Of a stretch of 64,000 bases of DNA, positions 54,941 to 64,000 are shown piece after piece; within the stretch, counting starts at the first letter, position 1; each line of letters begins with the position of its first letter. The position numbers and the translations under genes were made by a program. Source of the DNA: Ascocoryne sarcoides NRRL 50072 (lineage: Eukaryota; Ascomycota; Leotiomycetes; Helotiales; Gelatinodiscaceae); assembly GCA_000328965.1 (NCBI GenBank), contig KB205940.1, positions 884,292 through 948,291 on the forward strand. Direction: 5' to 3'. The notes under the pieces were generated by a model. The model did not search any database. It was not told where the DNA came from and saw only the letters and a program-made list of their open reading frames with translations.

Positions 54941-57184
54941 CGCATATGATAGGCAATCATTTATCCCGAGGGAGTATGTGGTGCTGCTGCGAATGCGCGA
55001 GAGTTTGCGGGAGACTTGTCCCTATTACCTACCCCCTTGACATCACACACAAATAATTTGAATCACGAGACGACGTGGTCCCGAAGCTTTTCCGCTGGGG
55101 CTCAAGTCGCGTTTCCTCAGTTGTCGAAGCTAGCAAAGAACTATCGGAGACAACTAGACGCAAATCTAGTCAAAACGCAAGCTGGCTGTAAACCTTCCTA
55201 TTATTTTATTTTAGCGCGGAAGCAATAACGGCCTCTTTTAGATGATAACGGCGGCGACATGTCTATGACAAGGAATGTAAATATGAGAATAGACAACCTT
55301 CAGGATAACTCCTTTTATCTTACTATACACTTCGTCAAAAATCTCCAGCAAGGTATTTCCGGGCAGGAGGCTAATAGTTAAAACGTAGAAAGAACGCATT
55401 ATCTCGTAAGATTTCGAACTTGCCAGAGTTCACAGTCGAAGTGTAAGGTTAAATTATAGCTGTAGCAAAAGTCTCATCTGTATCATAATCCCTCGGATCG
55501 AAGAACGTGTGCGATTCTTTCGCTACTTTATGCCTAGGTTCTCTGGAGAATTCATAGCATTCTTATCATTATCGCGAATTACAGGATGGGGCTCCCATTG
55601 TGTAGAGAAGTTATTGGAATGGTCCCATGAGCAACAGATGCAATGTGCTATATTAGACCCAAAGAAACCGCTCTCTCTTGAGTCTCCACGAGCTGGGTAG
55701 CAGCATGTCAACCAGGCCGAAATCTTTTGTCAGTCTTCCCAATCATGAAGATATACAGAGTCAAGTCACTTATCGTTGAATAGATCACCATCCCGACCTA
55801 TCTGATCGGGTAAAGATACCACTAGTCTACTTTCAGAATCAAGCCTTATTTACACCGTAAATCGCGTGAAACTTACTCACATCTTAATGCACGACCCATT
55901 AAAATAAAAGTGCATTCCAAGCAGTAGGTAAGCCATGGCGGGGTCGTGGTCCATAGCCGGCAGCATCTTCCGCCATGCTTTCCGGAACACCCGCGTTCTC
56001 GCCTTACGCAGGGTCTTTTGCAGTTGAAGTCCAGCTGTGTTAGGATTGTGCTACTTTTCTATGGCTTACCGGCTTGCCCAAAGGGCGGTGAAGGGAAGAT
56101 ATGTCCGAGGTGGAGAAATGCGAGAGCGCTATGGAGAGCCCTACGACTGTTCTTGGACGCTGGCAAATAAGAGAGCAGCAATTGCCCATCAAGAGAGTAC
56201 TCTGCTCTGCTTCTCTGCTCTGCTTATATGATATACCACGACAGGAGATCTCCAATCCAGCGAGGCCCGATGTTTTGGGTCGTTCGCCGCAACGAGGAAA
56301 AAGACTTTCATGTGGCCGGATAGGTGCTATGTCGCCAGTGTGGCTCTCGAGAGCAGTACGTACCATATCATACCATACCATGCTCTCATATCACAACACC
56401 ACCAGCACTATGTTGAATATCTCAAGGGAGTTGGCGTCCGACGGTTATCGCACAACCACCCATCAGTCGTTGGCGGATGGGATCCTGGCCCAGCGCTTCT
56501 CTTTCTCCGTCGTCTTTCCCTCTAGACCTATCTCCGACGCCCAGGAACGGATGCAGATCTGTGAGGCCCAGAATATTCCCCCTGGCGGATAGCGCCAACG
56601 AATCAAGTTGGGTCGAAATCCAAAGGGCATTGCGCGCTATCGGGTCCTGGCGTGCCCCGGCGTCATTGTGCCCTGTTTGATGCATGGCTATCAGGCTATC
56701 GTCGAATGCTCTCGCGCTGAATAGGCCTCGTTTCCCCATACTTCGTGTTTTCCAAACCTGACCCCGCCGTCGTTGTCCCGGCTTTGGAAAATTATACTGT
56801 AGAAGAGTTCATGGACAACCCGGCGCGGCTGAGGTTTTCATCGAGAAGAGGTTCGAAATTTGTAATTCCCGGCTGAGCCCCGGTTTGCTTTTGATTGCGG
56901 GATCGGCACCGTGTCCTTCCGTACTTCTAAGGTGGCTTGAGTGGGTACCAAAACTAAATTCCTCCCACCACACGTCCATCTTCGATTTCTTCTCTCCTCC
57001 CTCCATCTTCCGTCAAGGTATATTTCAAGGTACCCTCGTGCATGTTTATTGAAGGACGCTTTCTCTACTCCCCATACCTCTACTCCGTATAGTCTGCCAT
57101 CCATCGCTGCTTACCACCCCCATCATCGACCTCTACTATTGATAGGACCCGGTCTTAAACGCCAAGCGGCGCAGCTTCATCGCC
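54941..57184. other. Divergent intergenic region arv1 / erg5
   Basis: A 2.2-kb gap with no gene I can support. Frames at 55946-56740 overlap on both strands and read as noise. From about 56940 the plus strand becomes CT-rich and leads into the erg5 start, fitting its promoter and leader. I found no exact sterol-response TCGTATA. Confidence 0.5.
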
Positions 57185-59162
57185 ATGGCTTCAGCATCCA
57201 ATGTCAGCTTTGCCTCTCCTCTAGCAGACGCGAGCTATGCGAAGATCGTGGAGAATTCCCACATTGAAGGATTATTGGCGAGCATTTCGGAGCTCAGTGG
57301 TTGGACAATTGCCTTGACAATATTGGCAGTCCTCGTCGCATATGATCAATGTAAGCCCACTCTCTCCTTCTCAGCAATTAAAGACGCTGCGAAGTATATT
57401 TCGCTTTCTTTAGCAGTGGGCTGCATGCGCTCCCTCTTTACTTTGATCGGTAGCCTCTGTATGGTCTCACTTGTACAGTACTTCGGTGCCGCAATTGGTG
57501 ACCAGTCAACATATACCCTATTTAAAAATTCCACCCTCGACGAGTATCTGCTAACACTTTTCAAAGGCAGTTATATGTGGCAGAAGGGCTCGATTGTTGG
57601 GCCAACGTTCAAGCTTCCGTTCATTGGGCCTTTCCTAGAATCCGTTAACCCCAAATTCGAAGAATACAAGGCAAAATGGGCCAGTGGGGAGTTGAGCTGC
57701 GTGTCGGTATTCCACAAGTGAGTGTCTGTCTCCTGTAACATGAATTAGACTAGTGCTGACTGTGCCAATCAGATTTGTTGTTATTGCCTCGACCCGTGAT
57801 ATGTCGCGGAAGGTGTTCAATTCTCCAGGATATGTCAAGCCATGTGTTGTCGATGCTGCCCACAAGCTCCTCGGAAAGACGAATTGGGTGTTCTTAGATG
57901 GAAAGGCGCACGTTGACTTTCGCAAAGGACTGAATGGCCTCTTTACGCGCCAAGCCCTCGAATTGTACTTGCCAGGACAGGATAAAGTCTACGACATTTA
58001 CTTTGAAAAATTCCTGAAAGTCACAGAGGATGCTGAAGGACAACCAGTACCTTTCATGCCCGAGTTTCGCGAGATTATGTGCGCCGTTTCATGCCGGACC
58101 TTTGTAGGCCACTACATTTCCGATGAAGCCATCAAACAGATAGCGGATGACTACTTCCACATTACCGAAGCTCTGGAACTCGTGAACTTTCCCATCATGA
58201 TCCCATTCACTAAAACCTGGTACGGCAAGAAAGCTGCGGATGCGGTGTTAGAAGAGTTTTCCAAATGTGCCGCCAAGAGCAAGGTACGAATGGCTGCCGG
58301 CGGTGAGATTACTTGTATCATGGATGGCTGGGTCAAGTCTCAACTTGCATCTGCTACTTATCGTGAACGACTTGAGAAAGGTCTCTCCATGGAGGGCGTT
58401 GAAAAGCCAACCCCCTATCTCAGAGACTTTAACGATTACGAAATCGCCCAGACGGTATTCACTTTTTTGTTCGCTTCCCAAGACGCTACGAGCAGTGCCG
58501 CTACTTGGCTATTCCAGATTATGGCACAACGACCCGACTGTCTGGATAAAATTCGTGATGAGAACTTGCGTGTACGAAATGGTGACCGATCAAAGAGAAT
58601 TACAATGGATATGCTCGACGAGATGGTTTACACTCGTGGTGTAATCAGAGAGTTGTTGAGATATCGTCCTCCTGTCCTGATGGTTCCATATCTCGCGAAG
58701 AAGCCTTTCCCGATCACTCCTACTTATACTGTCCCCAAAGGTTAGTCTAACATCTATGAATTCATTAACGGTTCGTCACTGACAGTGCCTCCAGGTGCTA
58801 TGATTATTCCAACAGTTTACCCTTCCTTGCGTGATCCCGAGATTTACGAGAATCCCGATGATTTCAACCCCGACAGATATGTTACTGGCGATGCTGAAGT
58901 CAAGGGAGCAAAGAACTTCTTGGTTTTCGGAACTGGCCCTCACTACTGTCTTGGACAAATTTATGCAATGAATAACTTGGCACTGATGATTGGAAAAGCC
59001 TCAATGTTCCTCGACTGGGTGCACCACCCAACACCACGGTCGGAAGAGATCAAGGTGTTCGCGACCATCTTTCCAATGGTAAGCAAGAAACAAACCAAGA
59101 TTCGGAATTTGTGCTAACTTTCTTAGGATGACTGCCCGTTGACATTTACAAGGCGGCCCTGA
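57185..59162 (+). CDS. erg5: C-22 sterol desaturase, cytochrome P450 61
   Basis: Five exons (57185-57350, 57567-57717, 57773-58740, 58795-59078, 59127-59162) give 534 residues. The N-terminal membrane anchor (about 32-52, SGWTIALTILAVLVAYDQ) is followed by YMWQKGSIVGPTFKLPFIGPF and the Erg5-specific NPKFEEYKAKWASGELSCVSVFHKFVVIAS. P450 motifs: I-helix TFLFASQDATSS, K-helix ExxR in IRELLRYRPP, and the heme loop FGTGPHYCLGQ with the axial Cys. Erg5 introduces the C22-C23 double bond late in ergosterol synthesis at the ER. Intron 1 is 216 nt, has no stop and keeps frame, so unspliced RNA would encode 72 extra residues; homology favours its removal (AYDQ-CS-YMWQ). The last exon has only 36 nt. 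Confidence 0.94.
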
Positions 59163-61085
59163 GAGGTCATCTTTTGCTGCTTGTTAAACCGGCGAACAAT
59201 AGAATTTTGTATTTGAGTGAGGCTCGCGCTTTGGCGATCTGATTTCGGTAGGAAAACAGACTTTAGCCATTGGGCATAACTGATGTTCCAAGTAGAGGTA
59301 CTGCTATTAGACTTTCTGCGTGCTTGATGGAACTGCATAATCGTAAGACATAATGAAAAAAAAATCGAATAACTATTATCTTTCGTCTCATGTGACTTCC
59401 TCTAAAGAACGCCCTGGCTAGAGAGTATTGCTGCTGACAAGGTAAAGAGGGCTCTCTTTATGCATGGAGCTAGGGTGTAGAGGCTGCAAAGGTTGACAAC
59501 ACAGCCGACAGCTGGCAGGGCAAAGCAAGGTAAAATATTTTGTTCTTCAGGCTGTCGCTTTGAAATGATGCGATTAGGCAGACTAGAAGAGATTCGTAAT
59601 TATGCATATTTTGATAGCTCCCTATACTTGTTGAAGTTGATGCTTGCGACTCAGTAGTACGTAGTCCTTCCACACTAGGATGTAGGGCCCAGCTAGGCAA
59701 CCTCAAAATTTAGTTAGGAAGACCGCGAGGGGGGGAATAAGCATCTCTTCTCATCTTTTAGTCTTCCATATCAGTGGCTAATGATTTCCGACGAAGGAGA
59801 CTGGGGAATTGATGGGATTGGAGTACCGGTGGCTCAAAGACCTTCTTGCTAGGATTCAAGTCGATCGGTTGGGATAGATCGTCGCGTTAAGGAAGGGGGG
59901 GTGTACGGGCGGATATATAGCGAGCGTAAGTGAAAAGGGAGAAGAGGTTTAGTATGGTATGTACTAGAGGAGATGATACAGTAAGAATGAGAATGGAACG
60001 GGGTAAAAATAGTAGCCATATTCCATCATACAGATTCGTTATTAGTGCAAGGACGGAGTGATATTTGATACCCAGTGTAGATCTATGCCATGAGTTAAGC
60101 CTCGTGGCAGCGATAGCATGCCGGACCCAGATGAGGTTCGGTGTGAATAGCGAGGGTATCATGGGTTCGGAGTTGGGCTTGGAATCCCGGAGCTGGATGC
60201 GGAGTTGAGATGTGTAAGCAGCGAAGGCCAAAGGAAAAACTCCTTTGCTTTAACAAGGCACTTGAGAGACTCGGAGTTGAGATGTGTCAGCAGCGAAGGC
60301 CAAAGGAAAAACTCCTTTGCTTTGACAAGGCACTTGAGAGACTCGGAGTTCTTTATTTTATTTATTGATTGCGCAATTGTTTCTGTTGGAGCCTGCTGCT
60401 GCAAAGTGCCCCGCTCGAAAACTGTGATTTTCAATCAAGGTATCCCGTCCTTGGGGACTCATACCACCACCGCGGCTCCCCAGCTAAGTACAGGATTCGC
60501 AACCCTACGCGGGTTGACCATTTTTCGTTAAGCGCTTTTGAGGGCTTGGCAAGAGAGCTTCCTTACTAGCTAGATAGTATATAGCCTCGACTTACAAGCT
60601 CATAAGACTAAGCCCAAAGATAACCCCTAGCTAACAAGGGAGTGTGAGCCTTACAATGTGACTGAGGAGTCATCCGGTCGGTGTGAAGTTATGGTGTTGC
60701 TTACAGAGCTAAATCCCCACTATGCTCCGTACGGAACGGATATCGCTTATGGGGCTCATTCGGGGCTAGTTTTGGGCTTGGATATCGGTGTTGGGGATTA
60801 GCTAGGTGGCTGATGTTTATGTGAGAGTGGTGAAGGTCGGAGTAACTTAAGGGCGTGAGGGGTTGAGACTTGCGAGAGGCTTTGCGTATGACTGTTTCCT
60901 AAAGTCTATATATGAGAGGTTGATTCCTCCTAATAAGTAAGGCTATCTCACCTTTTCCCTACACTTCACAACACAGGCAGAAACTTGAATCTTGTAAAAA
61001 GCTTTGAAACAGATACTTTAATACTTTAACTTCAGCTCCAAATCAAAACAACTGCACTTACAAGACTTCTACTTACAAAGTCAAC
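59163..61085. other. Intergenic with 72-bp tandem duplication
   Basis: No supported gene. It contains the erg5 3' flank, a 72-bp direct repeat (60200-60343) and, from about 60900, the promoter and leader of the next small gene. Frames across the repeat are open on both strands only because the repeat unit is a multiple of three. Confidence 0.55.
60200..60343. repeat. 72-bp tandem duplication with hairpin units
   Basis: Two adjacent 72-bp copies (60200-60271, 60272-60343) differ at only two positions; the first 7 bp of a third copy follow. Each copy contains CAAAGGA...TCCTTTG, a 7-bp inverted repeat with a 5-base loop. Near-identity indicates a recent duplication. Confidence 0.92.
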
Positions 61086-61587
61086 ATGCCAAACGGAATT
61101 CCTGCCTATCGTCAAAGTTGTGAGTTTTCTCCAACCAAATAGTAGATCCCTCCTTATTAACAAGACCAAGATTTCCCAAACGACGAGCCACCCACTCTGT
61201 TCCATCCCGCGTCTCCCAAATTCAAGCCTACCAATCCCTCGACCACATTGAAGGAAAGCGACACAGCCTCTATAGCAAGCACATCCACCTTCGCTTCAAC
61301 AATGGGTCTCCTCAAAGACTCTGTAAAGAGCAAGCTACCCTTCTCCTATAAGGAGTACCGAGCTCGCAAGGACGCCGCCGCACAATCGGCAGCGACCCCC
61401 GAGAAGCAAGAATCGAAGCCCATGGAACGGGCCTTGAAGGATTCCAAGGCACAAAAGCCACGACCAGATTATGCAGGTGAGGATGGATACCTATTCATTT
61501 TGATATTGCAAAAAAACAGCGCTGATGTTTGAGATAGCGAGGCGACGAACGGCGGAGGCTTACATGGTGTATGCGGTGACGAAGTAG
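61086..61587 (+). CDS. Small uncharacterised protein
   Basis: Three exons (61086-61119, 61171-61476, 61538-61587) give 129 residues: MPNGIPAYRQS, then FPNDEPPTLFHPASPKFKPTN, a Ser/Thr/Ala stretch, KSKLPFSYKEYRARKDAAAQ and a C terminus ARRRTAEAYMVYAVTK. No signal peptide, membrane segment or known domain. Consistent phases, good splice sites and a biased but non-repetitive sequence support a real gene. Two AAG acceptors six bases apart (exon 2 at 61165 or 61171) would add or drop two residues; the second is chosen because the likely branch point TTATTAAC is too close to the first. Function unknown. Confidence 0.65.
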
Positions 61588-62073
61588 AGCTTCAGTGTTC
61601 ATGCTATCTGCTTGGGAATTGTGTTGCCATGTTACCATGTTGCGACTGAGCGATGAAATTTTTTAAGGATAAATACCAGGATGGAGTTTGCGTGCTTGGG
61701 ATCTTTTGGGATACTTGAAAGGAAAATCTTTTGCTGGGCTCGACTTTGGAGGATAAACTTGTGTGCAGATTATTTTCATTTAATATAAATTAGTGAATTG
61801 AAATCTAGATTATTATCGTTAACTAGAGCTTGTGTTAGTTGATGGGGTATCGTACTAGGTACTCATCTCTTCTCATTGTTCGAGAGTGTGAACGCGTTGG
61901 GACAATGACTGTTGCTAACATTTGAAAAGCAAGATGTCTCCGCGATTATAATTATCTCCTTCCTCGAATTTTGAAATTAAATTCATATTCGCAACACTAC
62001 CTCTGGACTCTGTGCTTGATCCGAACTCAAATCCAAGCACAAATTGTGATGGGGTATACGCGACCAACACACG
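61588..62073. other. Convergent intergenic region
   Basis: 3' flanks of the small gene (plus) and ask1 (minus). AT-rich, nothing else seen. Confidence 0.6.
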
Positions 62074-63439
62074 CTAAAAGCTGTACTCAGTCTCCTCCTT
62101 GGTAACCACCATGCTCGGGCTATCATCGAGACTTTCTTCGTCAAATCCCGCCCCAGCAGTGGCAAGGAGATCTTCTACAATCCGTTTACTCGCTTCTCGT
62201 GCTAGAAGACATCAGCATTTGACATCATTGCGGTATTGCTCATCATACCTGGAGTTTGGAGAAGTCTTGATTGGGGGAGCGAAAATTGAATTGTCTTGGG
62301 TGGGCTCATGCCGAGTTCGCGGTAGACTCCCTCTGCATCCTCATCGCTGTCGCTTTCCCAGGTTATTTCGTCCTTCTTGACCGGTTTACCGAATATATTT
62401 TTAGGACCAGCCTTAGGTTGAGGATTAACACTAACCCCAGGAGTGCGAGGTGCGTTTGGCTTGGTAAATTGCTGTCTAATGGGCGAACTAAAAATCTCCG
62501 AGCGGAGTTGCGGTGCAGCTACTGGTGGAGAAGACATTGGTGATGTGGTATCTCGCCACGACGGCTTATTTGCTGGAGTTTTATGCTCTTTGCGAGCCGT
62601 GTGGGGCGTCTGTTGGATAACATAGTTTTTATCTAAGACCCTGTGGAGTAATGGACCAGTCTTTTTAACGGACTGTCGATTCGCAGATTGTAAATAGCTT
62701 GCTTGCCCAAGTGGAGACGACACAGGTGTCATTGACATATCTGGGATGCGTGATTTGGTACCAGGGGTTGTTGGTGGTATCTCTGTGGCATCCTCCTCAT
62801 TCTCATCGTCCCCTGTTCCCTTGAGCTGCTGCTTTAGAGCTTCGTAGGAGGAACTGTAGTCTGCGAATTTTGCTTTATCGGACGAAGAAGTGGTAGGCCT
62901 AGCTCGAGGAGTGCTACCGCTGATATCTGAATCGCCATCATCAAGAAGTGAATCGGCAATTTGTTCATAAGATGCATGCTCTTCGCTGACAGTTCTCAAA
63001 GTATCATCTTCAGCCTGAGATGTAGAAGTCGTGTATGTACTAGCCTCATGCGACTGGGCGTATGATACTTCTTCTTCCTCCGGGTCCTTCTCCCCTATAG
63101 ACGATAAAGATACGCCTGCACTGGCCTCGAAAAATTGTTTCCAAAACTACCCGGCGATTAGGAACATTCTTCTTGAACAGGACATCCGCGAACCTTCGAA
63201 CCCTCCCATACAGCAGTTGAATGCTCCCCATATTGTTCCACAATTGGCAAAATGCTAGATGTTACGATTCGGTGGGCTCTGCTGAAGTTGTGGTCAATTT
63301 CTGATAAGGGGTTAGAAATATTTTTGGGGTTAGATCGGTGAGCCTAACCTTGCAATGTCAGCGTGATGGATTGCTCAAGTTTTTCAAGCTCTTCCGTAAG
63401 TGACAATGGCTTAGCTGTCGAGGTAGGAAGACGAGACAT
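62074..63439 (-). CDS. ask1: DASH complex subunit Ask1
   Basis: Four exons (63439-63349, 63300-63194, 63146-62249, 62201-62074) give 407 residues. The N-terminal Ask1 domain (residues 1-85) reads SLTEELEKLEQSITLTLQEIDHNFSRAHRIVTSSILPIVEQYGEHSTAVWEGSKFWKQFFEASA. A long disordered middle rich in Ser/Thr-Pro (likely Cdk/Ipl1 targets) follows. The C-terminal conserved block is SPPKTIQFSLPQSRLLQTPAREASKRIVEDLLATAG. The DASH/Dam1 ring couples kinetochores to spindle microtubules in fungi. Introns are 48, 47 and 47 nt; each is required because the unspliced frames shift. An alternative reading of the middle without the 47-nt intron loses the FWKQFFEAS motif, supporting splicing. Confidence 0.9.
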
Positions 63440-63670
63440 TGCTAAAGAGATTTTGCGGGGTTGTATCGATTTGAGAGGTGGTTGTTGGGGGGGTGGTTGT
63501 CATAGTCGACGCGTTGTGATGATCGGCTAAAATGCGGGCCGAAACTCGCTTATTAAAAAAAATTAGGTATCAGGCACAAAAAAGAGTTTTGCAAGTTCCT
63601 ACAATTTTGCGAATGAGGAAAAATACTAAGATTATAGAATTATCAAAAAAGTATGGCAGACAATGCTGAA
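63440..63670. other. ask1 upstream region
   Basis: Contains the ask1 promoter and leader and, at its right edge, the tRNA terminator. A GGTTGTTGGGGGGGTGGTTG stretch lies near 63480-63499. Confidence 0.5.
63645..63650 (-). terminator. Pol III terminator of the tRNA gene
   Basis: A run of six T on the minus strand, 21 bases beyond the tRNA 3' end, the expected position and composition for RNA polymerase III termination. Confidence 0.7.
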
Positions 63671-63757
63671 TGATCACTACGAGGGTCGAACTCGCGACCT
63701 TGGCGTTTCGATATTCGAATATTAGCACCACGCTCTAACCAACTGAGCTAAGCGATC
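63671..63757 (-). tRNA. tRNA-Ile (AAU anticodon) with intron
   Basis: Read from 63757: acceptor GATCGCT pairs with AGTGATC (one G-T), D arm TAGCTCAGTTGGTTAGAGC, anticodon stem TGGTG/CGCCA around loop CTAATAA (anticodon AAT), T arm GCGAGTTCGACCCTCGT, and discriminator A. Removing 13 nt at 63719-63707, directly after position 37, restores the loop and leaves 74 nt including the discriminator. A and B boxes are intact. The intron, TTCGAATATCGAA, is itself an inverted repeat (TTCGA-ATA-TCGAA). Confidence 0.93.
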
Positions 63758-64000
63758 TTGTTACTGGCCGGTCGTGGCCTGTTTGATGGAAATTTAGTTT
63801 TTTATTTAGGTATATTTATTCAATGTAAAGTTACTACCATAGCCGCCTTGATCGGTTGAGGGGCCAGCCCCACCGCCCTAGAAATGCAAGGCATTTTTGT
63901 CACTAGTGAGGCCAAATAACAAACAGGCGAAATTTGAAATCCGATCTTATGTTGTTACGGAGACACAAACCTTTCTTATCTGTGATACTCAAGCTCAACA
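63758..64000. other. tRNA upstream flank
   Basis: AT-rich sequence up to the window edge; no gene seen. Confidence 0.5.

Noticed and set aside
57060..57100. Sterol-response element before erg5 (CTCCGTATAG)
   Set aside because: It lacks the T required by the TCGTATA consensus, so a regulatory claim would be unsupported.
60159..60531. Repeat-containing open frames on both strands over the 72-bp duplication
   Set aside because: The frames stay open because the duplicated unit is a multiple of three; no gene signals accompany them.
20354..60731. Recurrent CTCCGTA/TACGGAG heptamer (for example 20354, 27868, 28341, 37228, 44124, 57083, 60725)
   Set aside because: About eight copies in 64 kb is what chance predicts for a 7-mer on two strands, and they are not clustered.

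Overview
The window looks like nuclear DNA from a filamentous ascomycete (Pezizomycotina). Gene content suggests Leotiomycetes, but that class assignment is an inference. The support is short introns of about 45-80 nt with GT(A/G)NG donors and CTAAC-like branch points, mixed strands without operons, long pyrimidine-rich leaders, and a fungal gene set: FlbA-type RGS protein, CYP61/Erg5, STRIPAK Mob3, DASH Ask1, GPI wall proteins, GH45 cellulase and GT90. I built 24 protein-coding models by hand, mostly spliced, each checked for reading phase across every junction, plus one intron-containing tRNA-Ile.

Layout. 1-5.7 kb: a GPI-anchored wall protein and flbA, both minus strand. 5.7-15.8 kb: a 10.1-kb stretch in which I can support no gene, rich in microsatellites, palindromes and a recurrent TACTGTA heptamer, lying directly upstream of flbA. 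15.8-22 kb: cdc73, an uncharacterised protein, an AT-rich stretch with a possible gene relic, and a second GPI protein. 22-41 kb: a dense housekeeping block (DUF7053 protein, mob3, zng1-like GTPase, RNF216-type RBR ligase, seh1, GT90 glycosyltransferase, GH13 maltase, ICMT-like methyltransferase, Ecm11-domain protein). 42-55 kb: secreted GH45 endoglucanase, Atg22-like transporter, Gvp36-like BAR protein, mitochondrial N-acetylglutamate synthase, a hydroxyisobutyrate-dehydrogenase-like enzyme, V-ATPase subunit e and Arv1. 55-64 kb: erg5, a short uncharacterised protein, ask1 and the tRNA.

Functional threads. Several genes touch common processes without forming a cluster: development and signalling (flbA, mob3), chromatin and nuclear functions (cdc73, seh1, ask1, ecm11), membrane sterol handling (erg5, arv1), carbohydrate use (maltase, GH45) and vacuole/endomembrane functions (vma9, the Atg22-like transporter, gvp36). 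I see no biosynthetic gene cluster, intact transposon, CRISPR array or viral insertion.

The least explained features are the flbA-upstream desert with its clustered heptamer, an RBR ligase with a hydrophobic stretch inside its IBR module, a 216-nt stop-free in-frame intron in erg5, a 12-nt microexon in the zng1-like gene, and a 72-bp tandem duplication downstream of erg5. Splice sites were read by eye; single-base coordinate errors are possible.
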